A DNA stretch of 64,000 nt from Chionoecetes opilio (taxonomy: Eukaryota; Arthropoda; Malacostraca; Decapoda; Majidae): NCBI GenBank assembly GCA_016584305.1, contig JACEEZ010016349.1, positions 40,001-104,000 on the forward strand, in the 5' to 3' direction. Numbering within the stretch: the first letter of the stretch is position 1; every line of letters begins with the position of its first letter. The notes under the pieces are model-generated. The model made no database searches. It saw only the letters and a list, made by a program, of their open reading frames with translations, and was not told where the DNA came from. The position numbers and the translations under genes were made by a program. This document shows, in pieces, positions 12,770 through 64,000 of the stretch.

Positions 12770-13162
12770 AAACCTAACCTAACTTTTACCTATACCTAAC
12801 CTAACCCATACCTAACCTAACCTAACCTAACACCTAACCTAACCTAAACTAACCTATACCTAACCTAACCTTTACCTAACTAGAAAAGGTTTGTAGGTAG
12901 TAAATTTTTTTTTTTTTTTTTTTTTTTTTAGTTAGGTAAAGGTTAGGTTAGGTATAGGTTAGGTTAGGTATGGGTTAGGTTAGGTATAGCTAAAGGTTAG
13001 GTTAGGTTTAGGTTCATTTTTCTTTTGTCATTTTTGCAACAAAAATTTTTTTAAAAAAAATGCGACAGAAACGGTTAGCAGATTCATTCAAAACACATAA
13101 AAACACACCAGAAAAACATAAGGCGCAGCAGAAAATCGTTGGTTGGGTGAAACTATAAATTA
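11879..13162. mobile_element. Large foldback element with CCTAA/TTAGG arms
   Basis: The left arm starts ATAGTTTCACCCAACCAACG and the right arm ends CGTTGGTTGGGTGAAACTAT. Inside, GTGTGTTTTTATGTTTTGA and CTGTCGCAA are mirrored, then A/T runs, then a (CCTAA)n-rich arm (12768-12890) faces a (TTAGG)n-rich arm (12930-13015). Without the nested 737-bp element in its left arm it is about 550 bp. TTAGG is the common arthropod telomere repeat (established knowledge). Here it is degenerate and internal. Confidence 0.75.
11919..12655. mobile_element. Nested Harbinger-like non-autonomous transposon
   Basis: Terminal inverted repeats TATAGGCCTCTTCCATTTG and CAAATGGAAGAGGCCTATA bound about 737 bp inside the left arm of the 11879-13162 foldback. 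The foldback's right arm keeps the empty site (GCGCCTTATGTTTTTC on the mirrored strand), which places the insertion at a TA-rich target. The minus strand carries a 91-residue frame (12361-12636) rich in Asp/Glu (DDSSDEEEDI). I read it as a possible transposase N-terminal remnant. The superfamily is assigned from GGCC-type ends and a short TA-rich target, so it is tentative. Confidence 0.6.
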
Positions 13163-13243
13163 AACCTAAAATAGTTAGGTTAGGAATTGTTACTTTTAAG
13201 GCAGGCTGAAAATAGTGCAAAAATACAGAAGTGTTTGAAAGTT

Positions 13244-13310
13244 CTGAAACAAAACGTCGATATGCTGCCAGTCGAGGTCAGCTTCATTAACAAAATAACA
13301 ATCAACGTTG
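13244..13310 (+). repeat. Interspersed repeat fragment (shared with 17112-17180)
   Basis: ACAAAACG..GATATGCTG...AGTCGAGG.TCAGCTTCATTAA is found here and near 17112-17180 with small differences. The family is unknown and the function cannot be told. Confidence 0.55.
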
Positions 13311-14325
13311 GGTACTTACTGTCTTACATGGTGAAGCACTGTTGAATCTGGGTCCGAATCAGCCAAGCCAAGGTCCGAATAAACGGTTTAATGGAACTGT
13401 CGCCGATGGGAATTCTCGCCGAAACACCAAACGAGAACTCTCGCAGACGTGATAATTTTAACCTAACCTGGATATTGGCACCTAACTTAACCTTACTGAT
13501 ATTGCTGGTATTTCATCCCTGAATGCAGAAACACGGATAAAACCTGATTAAATGTATATATTGGGTCCTGTAATATCAAGAATTGGATCCGAATATCAAG
13601 AGCGTTCCCAAATGTAGCTAAACGGTCAAAAACAGATGGTCTTTGAAACATTTCGGCTTCCACTGCACACTGGTAGTTTAATTTTCTGCTTCGCCATTTT
13701 CAAACGACGCCACAGCTTCATGTTGAGATCTGCGTAAGGTTACAGGCTTGACACAGACGTCACACGCTTCCCTGATACACAACTCAAACTACTCTAATTG
13801 CTTTTAAGGTACGTACTAATGGCAAGAAGAATCCTGGGTCCGCACGCACTGTTTATACGAAGACATTCTTAACACAACTAACGAGTAACGACTAAAGAGT
13901 CACTAACGACGTGAAGCTACCTGCCTCCAAGCTACCAACCCTGCCAGCCTCGCAGAGTGATACACGAGGAGCAATGCAGTGCCTGCTTTGAAAACTATGA
14001 AAATTAAAACAGATTCAGCACATTAAGCAGTAGGCCTATAGATTGTACTTATACATAATGGAAACAATGATTAATGTAATGTAAGTAGAAAGATTTCAAT
14101 ATATGCCATAATCCAAGGCGGAGGAACTACTTACTGCGGCGACCTGGTGTGTTTCGAGGCTCGCTGGATTAGATTTTTTTTTAGGAGTCTGGTTTTTAAA
14201 AAGATAATTTGTATAGCAAGAAACAGTGCCACTTCAAAGTAATGCGAATATGCATAACTCACAGTGGCGTACCAGAAATTGAAAAGGGGGGGGGGGGGTT
14301 ATTATTATTTTATTTTAATTATTTT
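13311..14325. other. Non-coding; no gene seen
   Basis: Unique-looking, moderately AT-rich DNA with no convincing coding frame. GCCGATGGGAATTCTCGCCGAAAC near 13402 may be part of an old element, which I cannot assign. Confidence 0.45.
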
Positions 14326-14326
14326 G

Positions 14327-14327
<1 letters not shown>

Positions 14328-14364
<37 letters not shown>

Positions 14365-14392
14365 TATTGTATATATATATATATATATAATC
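14328..14392. repeat. (TA)n microsatellite
   Basis: An alternating TA tract with a short central interruption, just after a G run at about 14285-14298. It is self-complementary. Confidence 0.9.
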
Positions 14393-15009
14393 ATAAAATA
14401 TAAGCGAAAGTGGTTGTCGTCTGGTGATGTCCGTGAATATATAATTTGGACGGTACCGGGAGTTAAGAATTTGATATGATCATATAACCTATCACTAATT
14501 GTGAATATGCATTAACCTATAGTGATGAAGGGTTGAGGGGTGATATAATGTTGGTATGAATATGGGGTGATGTAATGGTATGAATGTGTTGTGATGGATA
14601 ATGTATAATTGTGATTAATGTATGAAGGTGGGTGATTAATGATAATTATATACATTCTACATCATATTCAGATAGAGTATTAGAGTTTGGTTCACACCAA
14701 TATCCAGATACAAAAAGTCGGACTTAGCTATATTATATATAGGAAATGTGTAGTGTTCTCTGTCTTTGTCTGTTATTTGTGGATAGTGTGTGTGTGTGTG
14801 TGTGTTTGTCTGTGTCTGTGTGTGTGGGTGTGTGGTATAGGTTCCGCCCCCCGTGGCGGAATCCCATCATATACCACATTTTTGGAACCAGGTTGACCAG
14901 GGGAAGGTTTTAAGCCCACTTATGAGATGATCCGATCACTTTTTTTTTTTTTTTTTTTAGCAGCCTATTATCGATAATTGTGAAAAAAAAGTGGGTTGCG
15001 AGAATTGAG

Positions 15010-15265
15010 GAAACCTTGATGTAGGGTGATGGGTAATGGGTGAGTGAATGGGTGGGGTGATGGGTAATGGGTGAGTGAATGGGTGGGGGGGTGGGTGATG
15101 GGTGAGGGAATAGATGGGGGGTGATGGGTAATGGGTGAGTGAATGGGTGTGGTGATGGGTAATGGGTGAGTGAATGGGTGGGGGGTGATGGGTAATGGGT
15201 GAGTGAATGGGTGGGGGGTGATGGGTAATGGGTGAGTGAATGGGTTGGGGGTGATGTGAATGGGT
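15010..15265 (+). repeat. Minisatellite ATGGGTAATGGGTGAGTGAATGGGTGGGGGGTG
   Basis: About eight copies of a G-rich 31-34-bp unit. It is purine-rich with GGG triplets and therefore G-quadruplex-prone on this strand. A T run (14941-14959) and unique DNA precede it. Confidence 0.85.
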
Positions 15266-15454
15266 TGGCGTTAATACATACATTTCTACATCCATGATTT
15301 CAGGAAAGTTAGAAGGGGCTATCTGGGAGTCTCCAGGTGGGCCGAAGGCCCACCAATAGCCCTCCGCAGGAGCTAGCCAAAAAGTCCGCCTGGAGGGCAG
15401 CTTTGCGGCTAGTATATATACATATATATAAATACATATATATATACTGTATAC

Positions 15455-16556
15455 ATATATCAAGAAGGCGTTTGACTCAGTGCATCGTGAGTCACTCTGG
15501 GATCTTCTGCGACTTCGCGAGATTCCTGCAAGGACTATTGGTTTGATAACTGGCCTGTACTCTAGTAGTAGAGAGTGCTGTGAAGTGTGCGGGAGGTGTA
15601 TCCAGCTTCTTTCCTGTGAATACAGGAGTGAGGCAAGGGTGCGTCCTTGCCCCATCACTTTTCAACACTTGTATGGACTGAGTATTGGACAAGGTTGTAG
15701 ATCAAAGTGATTGTGGAGCATCCGTCGGCAACACCAAGATCACTGATCTTGTTTTTGCCAATGATGCAGTAATCTTTGCTGAGTCGCTGGAGGTCCTGGT
15801 CCTGGCTCTCGAGGTGCTGCACGAGGAGGCAAAGCCTTTGGGACTTGAAGTCTCCTGGCTTAAGACCAAGGTCCAGGTGTTTGGAGGCTTACTAGATGAA
15901 ACAGTCCAGTCTGTTCATGCGTGCGGCGAGGACATAGAGATCTTGGAAAGTTTTACATACCATGGTAGCGCAGTCCATAATGACGGCAGGTCACGTCAAT
16001 AAGTCTTACGGCGGATTGGCATAGCCCACGGTGTTATGGACTCGCTCAGCAGGAGTATTTGGCGTTGTCGGTACCTGTGCAGGAGGACAAAGATCCGGCT
16101 CTTCAAGTCGCTTAAGATCCCTGTCTTACTCTATGGTTGTGAGAAATGGACACTAAATATAGACTTGAAGAGGCGAATCGATGCCTTTGGTAATAAGTGT
16201 CTTCGAGGAATCATGGGGTATCGCTGGGATTATTGTCAAATCAGCGATTGCACCGTGAGACTGAATCGAGGCCTATTACCTGCATAGCCCGTCAGCACAA
16301 ACTTTGGGTATATGGGCATGTGGCACGCTACCCTGAAACCGATCCTTCCCACCGGGTTGTATCTGTAAGAGACAATCCGGCGTGGAGGAGGCCAAGGGGG
16401 CGCCCACAAGGCTCATGGCTGGGGCAAGTTGATGTTTCTTGTCGAGAGCTGCTTGGTATGGGAAGGGAGCCTGCATGGGGACTCGCGCGTGGTGACCCCC
16501 GGGAGTGACGTCGAAGGTTGGGCGAGGCAACGTGCCCCCCGGCGTATGCCCCCAAT
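15455..16556 (+). mobile_element. Non-LTR retrotransposon fragment, copy 2 (defective)
   Basis: A 5'-truncated LINE. It opens with the RT block KKAFDSVHRESLWDLLR, changes frame near the GVRQGC motif (15630-15650), continues with DLVFANDAVIFAE and LFKSLKIPVLLYGCEKW, then RITRH-like C-terminal sequence with YGHVARYP and NPAWRRPRGRPQGSW. It ends at TGATTGATTGAT. The catalytic FADD reads FAND, and frameshifts break the ORF, so it is inactive. The 5' edge abuts an AT microsatellite. The clade is not certain. An endonuclease/RT of the type common in crustacean genomes is likely. Confidence 0.8.
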
Positions 16557-16568
16557 GATTGATTGATT

Positions 16569-16700
16569 GTGTAATGGTTAGCACTTAGCACTTAGGACTC
16601 TGAATCCAACAACCCGAGTTAGTCTCGGTGGGACCTTTGTTTACAGGAACTACCTCGTGTAGGTCTCACGGCCTCTTGTAGCATCCTTCTTTTCTTATGT
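16569..16700 (+). mobile_element. tRNA-Gln-headed SINE fragment with CR1-like tail
   Basis: GTGTAATGGTTAGCAC...GGACTCTGAATCC...CTCGGTGGGACC is clearly tRNA-Gln(CTG)-like: A-box region, anticodon CTG at 16600-16602 and acceptor 3' side. It lacks the first 8-9 nt and has a small internal duplication (TTAGCAC). A linker TTTGTTTAC leads into the same tail as the tRNA-Ser element at 10688. It begins directly at the 3' end of LINE copy 2. The tRNA part is not functional. Confidence 0.75.
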
Positions 16701-19700
16701 TTTCTGTATAGGTTGTTACAGGACATATGTATGTATCAGTAAAGACAAAGAATTTCCCATTTTTCCAGGCAAGTGTTCCACCCTACTGATATACTGATAT
16801 TAATATAATAATGCTTGTTGATAATTGGCAGTTTGAACTAAGTACCTTGTTGACAGAACACCTGCTCTCTTAACAATGCTAATCACCTGGTTAAGAAAGA
16901 AGAGTTATCCTCACCCACCCACTGGCACAATAACACTTCGGTAATTATGAATAGAAAAGAAACAATGTAAGCCAGTACAAACACCACGGAAAGAAAACCA
17001 GGTCATTACACATAAAACTGTATTTTATACCAATGATAATAATGACAGTGGGGGCCTGGAGCGCTGCCCCCCGCACACTCACACACTCTCACCTCACACG
17101 GGCCTCGGCAGCACAACCCAAACAAAACGCTGATATGCTGGGAGACAGTCGAGGGTCAGCTTCATTAAAAAAATAACTATTGTAAAGGTTGATGGAGAAG
17201 AGAAGGGAAGAGTGTGAGCGGACGGCGGTGGGGGGGAGGATGTGTTGCCCTATGTTCTCCTTGGGGTGTGGGTGTGTGTGTGTGTGTGTGGTGTGTGTGA
17301 CCATGGCTACTCTGATGGTGATGAATTGATGAACTTCTCAGACGTGACGATGGTTCATGTGATGGGTAGGAATGGCCACAATGAGGTCCCAGCATTTAGC
17401 CCAACAATAATACTACAAGGTGATGGTGCCTCATCCACTGCAGAGAAGACAACAGCTTGGCAAGGCTGTGTTGAGATTGTTCTATCCATGCCTGACAGAC
17501 TCACGCCAAAGTTATTCCATCCCTCCAAGCCTGCAGGTCGGTGCCTTAATCACTCCTCAGATACTTTCATTACCATGAGAACACTTGCCTTATTTCAAAC
17601 ATTAACTTCTTCCAGCTCATTAGAAAACTTGTCTTATTTCAAACATTAATTTCCCCCATCATTACATTGGAAAACTTTCCTTATTTTTTAAACATTAACT
17701 TTCTCCAACTTTGCTTTAAAAAACTTGCCTTATTTCAAACGTTAACTTCCCCCAACATTACATTGGAAAACTTTCCTTATTTTTAAAACATTAACTTCCT
17801 CCAACTTTACATAAGAAAACTTTCTTATTTCAAACATTAACTTCCTCCAACATCTCATTCCAGCGAACACCTAAGCTCTCTGACTCAGCCTCATCACGCT
17901 GACAGCAACAATTCCTTGCTCATCCACCTTAACATTCCCGCCGGCTGTCACTCCGGAATTATCACAAAATTGATTGGAATTATCACAAACCATTCCAATT
18001 CCCAGTTATTTTTACGTCATTTTAAGAAGTTCATCTGATGCAAATAAGTAAGATGATGATGAGTGGTCAGCATTACCAATGGTCACAACAGTATAATACT
18101 TTACTATGTGATTAACATAAAGTTACATGCGGCGGTTCACTTCCAAAATAAACTTGTCAGAATGTCATCTTAATTAATGATGATGGTAATGTTTAAAATA
18201 GCTAAAATATACATGAGTCTATGCCGGTGTTGTTGTGCGGTGAGTGAGAATAAAAAGAACGTGAGAATGACGGTGATGAGGGTGGCAGGGTGGTGGTGGT
18301 GTGGTGGTGGTGGTGGTGGTGGTGGTGTTGAGGCGTCCTGGGCTATGCTACACTTTGTGCTTGGGGGGGGAAGGGACCGAGGTGTTTTGTGCCTTGCCGG
18401 GCCACACGCCGCCGCCGCCGCCACTACTGGATGGAAGGAAGGAGACAGGACACAGTACAGTGCTTGAGCAAGGAAGAAGCTGCCGTCGGCCCACAGCCAA
18501 CCCTGACCTTAACCTGTCTACACTATGCACAGCTAATCTCATTTATTTCTGTGATTGCATACAGTCACTTTATTGCAGTCTCAATACTCAATTTCACACA
18601 ACTCTTATTTCTTCAAAAAAATCTTTACTGATCAAAATTTGGCTTGAATGAGTGGAATGAGTCATAAGAATTATTCATTATTCAAAGTCCACATAGCAGT
18701 GTCACACACCTGATGAAGCCCCATCAAATACTCTCTCTACAATACTGCATAGTCGGCAACTCAACATAAATAAAACTTTACATATAAAATGCTATAGTAC
18801 CTCATAAAATACACATTTCCTAAAAAATGTAACAAAACGGTCCAGTCCTGAAACGGTTCATCTGGTAGACAGTCGTCGGCTCACACTTCCTCGCGACACA
18901 CACATATAAATAGCTTGCTCCACACGCACCCTGGCTGGCATAAGGCTGTCCCAACCTCATAAGAATGCATAAAAGTGCATTAAGTTTTTGTCTTCACTCC
19001 CCGGTCCCTCCGGCCACTGTGGCGGCCCCGGTGCCCGCCTCACCACTATTGTCTTGCCGGGCAGAGTCACACACCGCCACGCACCGCCAGGAGACGAGTG
19101 ATCCACTTTCTCGCCGTGGAAGGTTCCGCCCTCTTCCACTTTGTAAAATACATACACTTCTTGTACAAATGTTTCCTTTGTAAAATACTTCTTTAAACTA
19201 TCTAACCTTAAATACTACTTGATTTTTTATGTTTTTTTTTAAGTTAGTCTCAAAATAAACAATTGAATTTACTGACAGAAATATTTTACACTACAACCCC
19301 TTCCGTTTGCATCAAGATGGGAGGCGGTTGCACCCGAGGGAGAGAGAATACTTCTTAACTTTTATAAACAGTCAGGAGGTGTAAAACGTGTGTCTCGCTG
19401 TACAAGTAACCTACACTATGTACACCCAGCAGTGGGGGGGGGGGGAGATGGGGGTCACTGGGAGCCAATCACACACTGCCGCCTCCCAAGGGCTCACAGG
19501 TCACCTTCCTAAATATTTATGTACAATTTGGCTACAGGCGAGTGAACAGACTGGCGCTGCTCTGTACACTATCTGGAGCGTGGGGGCGGCAGCGGCTCTC
19601 GGCCTCTTAAGAGTTGGGCCCACCCGGCTTGTACACCACTGCCTTATGTTTACATTACTCGAGTTACCAGCACCATCATGCTGAAAACCGGTTAATAATA

Positions 19701-20233
19701 AAAGGCATAAATATCCAATATGAAGTACAATCTGTCACTCATTTTATCACAGACAATCCTGCTTGGATACTAGTCACTAACAATGCACTGGCTAACCTTG
19801 CCCAGCCTGACGGACCAACAGCCCACCTGCCTGCTCGCCCAAGAGTGTGATTCAGCACAAGGTACAGCCGGTCTCCCAGTCTGCCGAGGGTCCGACGCTG
19901 CGTCCCTCTCCCTAAGGCAGGACTGTTTTGATTGCATTGTGGTGGACTCCTGGTCAATAAGTTAAGTATATATATATACATTGATCTTTGAGATAATTCA
20001 AGTTTTGTGAGGTAACACCTTCCCTTTGAGCATTAAAAAAATTATGCATCAGCCCTACTGTAATAATGCTTTGGTTCGTCTGCTCTGCCTCCCTGATCCA
20101 ACGCACGCCATCACTACGCTATAACCTGTGGCTCGTTGCAAGCCTCTTGAGAGTCACCCAGGCACAAACTCACTCACTTTAAAAAATTATCAAAATTTCA
20201 ATAAAATATTTCACCGAGACAAACAAGAGGCTC
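16701..20233. other. Intergenic DNA; no gene confirmed
   Basis: No convincing coding exon. A 136-codon plus frame at 17242-17649 begins in a GT microsatellite and matches nothing I recognise. GGT and GCC triplet runs lie at 18290-18330 and 18405-18425. 18.7-20.2 kb is unique, non-repetitive DNA downstream of MED13 and could include a long 3' UTR. Confidence 0.4.
17574..17850 (+). repeat. Tandem repeat (CATTAACTTCCTCCAAC...ACTTTCCTTATTTC)
   Basis: About five imperfect copies of a 55-60-bp unit alternating CAACATTACATTGGAAAAC and CCTTATTTCAAACATTAACTTC. It is diverged, hence older than the arrays inside MED13. Confidence 0.75.
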
Positions 20234-20239
20234 TTTATT
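20234..20239 (-). terminator. Candidate MED13 poly(A) signal
   Basis: TTTATT on the plus strand is AATAAA on the minus strand, about 300 nt past the MED13 stop codon at 20537-20539. Other AATAAA copies lie further downstream, so the true 3' end is not settled. Confidence 0.4.
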
Positions 20240-20536
20240 TTGGGGTTATTTCAAAATTACAAAATGGTCAAGAAAGTTCTGCCTCTTGTTGATTTTCCAT
20301 GAAATTACCTTTAGAGATCCTTTAAATTAGAATCTGAATCAACAGTTTAAAATTCATATAAAATACAGAACAATGACACGAACACTTTTTCATAAAACAA
20401 TGGTCGTGGCGAAATTTCATTCAAGAGCACTTTGTTTTTGCAGTCCGGCGAGGAGACACTTTGCGTAAAGCCCAACAATTGCACCACAGCTCAAGGAATA
20501 CTGATATCAAGACACGTGGTCCTTGCCCTCGGGCCA

Positions 20537-62825
<42,289 letters not shown>

Positions 62826-62867
62826 TTAGGGGTGTTAGTTTTTTTTTTCTTCTTCTCTCTCTCTTCA

Positions 62868-62950
62868 AATCACAAGGGACTGGGCAAGGGCAAAAAAAGG
62901 TAGTAACAAAAAGCCCACTTAATTGCCAGTCCCTATAAAGAAGACAGTAA
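62868..62950 (+). repeat. Interspersed repeat, third copy
   Basis: Same family as 3104-3190. Its final block AAGAAGACAGTAAGAGA runs directly into the 32-bp minisatellite and is contained in every unit. Confidence 0.7.
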
Positions 62951-64000
62951 GAGAGTAAACTTACCTATAAAGAAGACAGTAAGAGAGTAAACTTAGCTAT
63001 AAAGAAGACAGTAAGAGGGTAAACTTACCTATAAAGAAGACAGTAAGAGAGTAAACTTACCTATAAAGAAGACAGTAAGAGAGTAAACTTACCTATAAAG
63101 AAGACAGTAAGAGAGTAAACTTAGCTATAAAGAAGACAGTAAGAGAGTAAACTTAGCTATAAAGAAGACAGTAAGAGAGTAAACTTACCTATAAAGAAGA
63201 CAGTAAGAGAGTAAACTTACCTATAAAGAAGACAGTAAGAGAGTAAACTTACCTATAAAGAAGACAGTAAGAGAGTAAACTTACCTATAAAGAAGACAGT
63301 AAGAGAGTAAACTTAGCTATAAAGAAGACAGTAAGAGAGTAAACTTAGCTATAAAGAAGACAGTAAGAGAGTAAACTTATCTATAAAGAAGATAGTAAGA
63401 GAGTAAACTTACCTATAAAGAAGACAGTAAGAGAGTAAACTTATCTATAAAGAAGATAGTAAGAGAGTAAACTTACCTATAAAGAAGACAGTAAGAGAGT
63501 AAACTTACCTATAAAGAAGACAGTAAGAGAGTAAACTTACCTATAAAGAAGACAGTAAGAGAGTAAACTTACCTATAAAGAAGACAGTAAGAGAGTAAAC
63601 TTACCTATAAAGAAGACAGTAAGAGAGTAAACTTACTATAAAGAAGACAGTAAGAGAATAAACTTACCTATAAAGAAGACAGTAAGAGAGTAAACTTACC
63701 TATAAAGAAGACAGTAAGAGAGTAAACTTACCTATAAAGAAGACAGTAAGAGGGTAAACTTACCTATAAAGAAGACAGTAAGAGAGTAAACTTAGCTATA
63801 AAGAAGACAGTAAGAGAGTAAACTTACCTATAAAGAAGACAGTAAGAGAGTAAACTTACCTATAAAGAAGACAGTAAGAGGGTAAACTTACCTATAAAGA
63901 AGACAGTAAGAGAGTAAACTTACCTATAAAGAAGACAGTAAGAGAGTAAACTTACCTATAAAGAAGACAGTAAGAGAGTAAACTTAGCTATAAAGAAGAC
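62933..64000 (-). repeat. 32-bp minisatellite with splice-site-like units
   Basis: 33 unit junctions to the window edge. On the MED13 sense strand the unit opens GTAAGTTTACTCTCTTACTG and closes TCTTCTTTATAG. Reading the three junction variants on the plus strand gives 23 ACTTACC (AG|GTAAGT intact), 7 ACTTAGC, 2 ACTTATC and 1 one-base deletion. It lies in the intron upstream of v1. Confidence 0.93.

Noticed and set aside
12768..13015. Former telomere or chromosome-fusion point (TTAGG repeats)
   Set aside because: The repeats are degenerate, point in both directions and form the arms of a foldback element, so a mobile-element origin is simpler.
17242..17649. 136-codon plus frame
   Set aside because: It starts in a GT microsatellite. 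The rest has no family I recognise and no clear splice or promoter support. It is left as unassigned.
63000..64000. CRISPR-like array (regular 32-bp repeats)
   Set aside because: The repeats are contiguous with no spacers, in a eukaryotic intron. This is a minisatellite.

Overview
The window is animal nuclear DNA, most likely from a decapod crustacean such as a crab. This is inferred from a spliced arthropod-type gene, very heavy microsatellite and minisatellite load, TTAGG-like repeats, and a LINE 3' tail of a type I associate with decapods. No bacterial gene, operon or CRISPR array is present.

Region by region: (i) 1-7.0 kb is repeat-rich non-coding DNA with hairpin-type MITEs, a TTAA-flanked piggyBac-like MITE and long CT, GA and TG arrays. 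(ii) 7.05-7.83 kb, plus strand, holds the last exon of a small secreted-peptide precursor, with a dibasic-bounded CKFNPFSLVCW peptide and a poly(A) signal. (iii) 8-17 kb is a transposon zone. It holds two fragments of one non-LTR retrotransposon, two tRNA-headed elements that share a CR1-like LINE tail (one head is an intact tRNA-Ser(GCT)), foldback elements with TTAGG-like cores, and a nested Harbinger-like element whose empty site is still visible. (iv) 20.5-62.1 kb, minus strand, is most of one gene, MED13 (Drosophila skuld). It links the CDK8 kinase module to core Mediator. I place 20 coding exons (v1-v20) with splice sites. They total 6,599 nt, about 2,200 codons, close to the full length of animal MED13. 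The first exon lies beyond position 64000, and two internal stretches appear to be missing (between v4/v5 and v6/v7). (v) 62.1-64.0 kb is the intron upstream of v1. It carries copies of the v1 acceptor and a 32-bp minisatellite.

Many MED13 introns carry their own minisatellite (25, 26, 30, 32, 36 and 50 bp units, and a CA-rich unit found in two introns), and several mobile elements sit within about 30 nt of splice sites. The most unusual observation is the 32-bp array at 62933-64000. Read in the MED13 sense, each intact unit begins GTAAGT and ends in a pyrimidine tract plus TAG, so unit junctions look like recursive-splicing (zero-exon) sites. 23 of 33 junctions keep AG|GTAAGT. Parts of the window (6.07-6.48, 40.6-42.4, 45.8-47.3 and 52.4-54.9 kb) look under-polished or misassembled.
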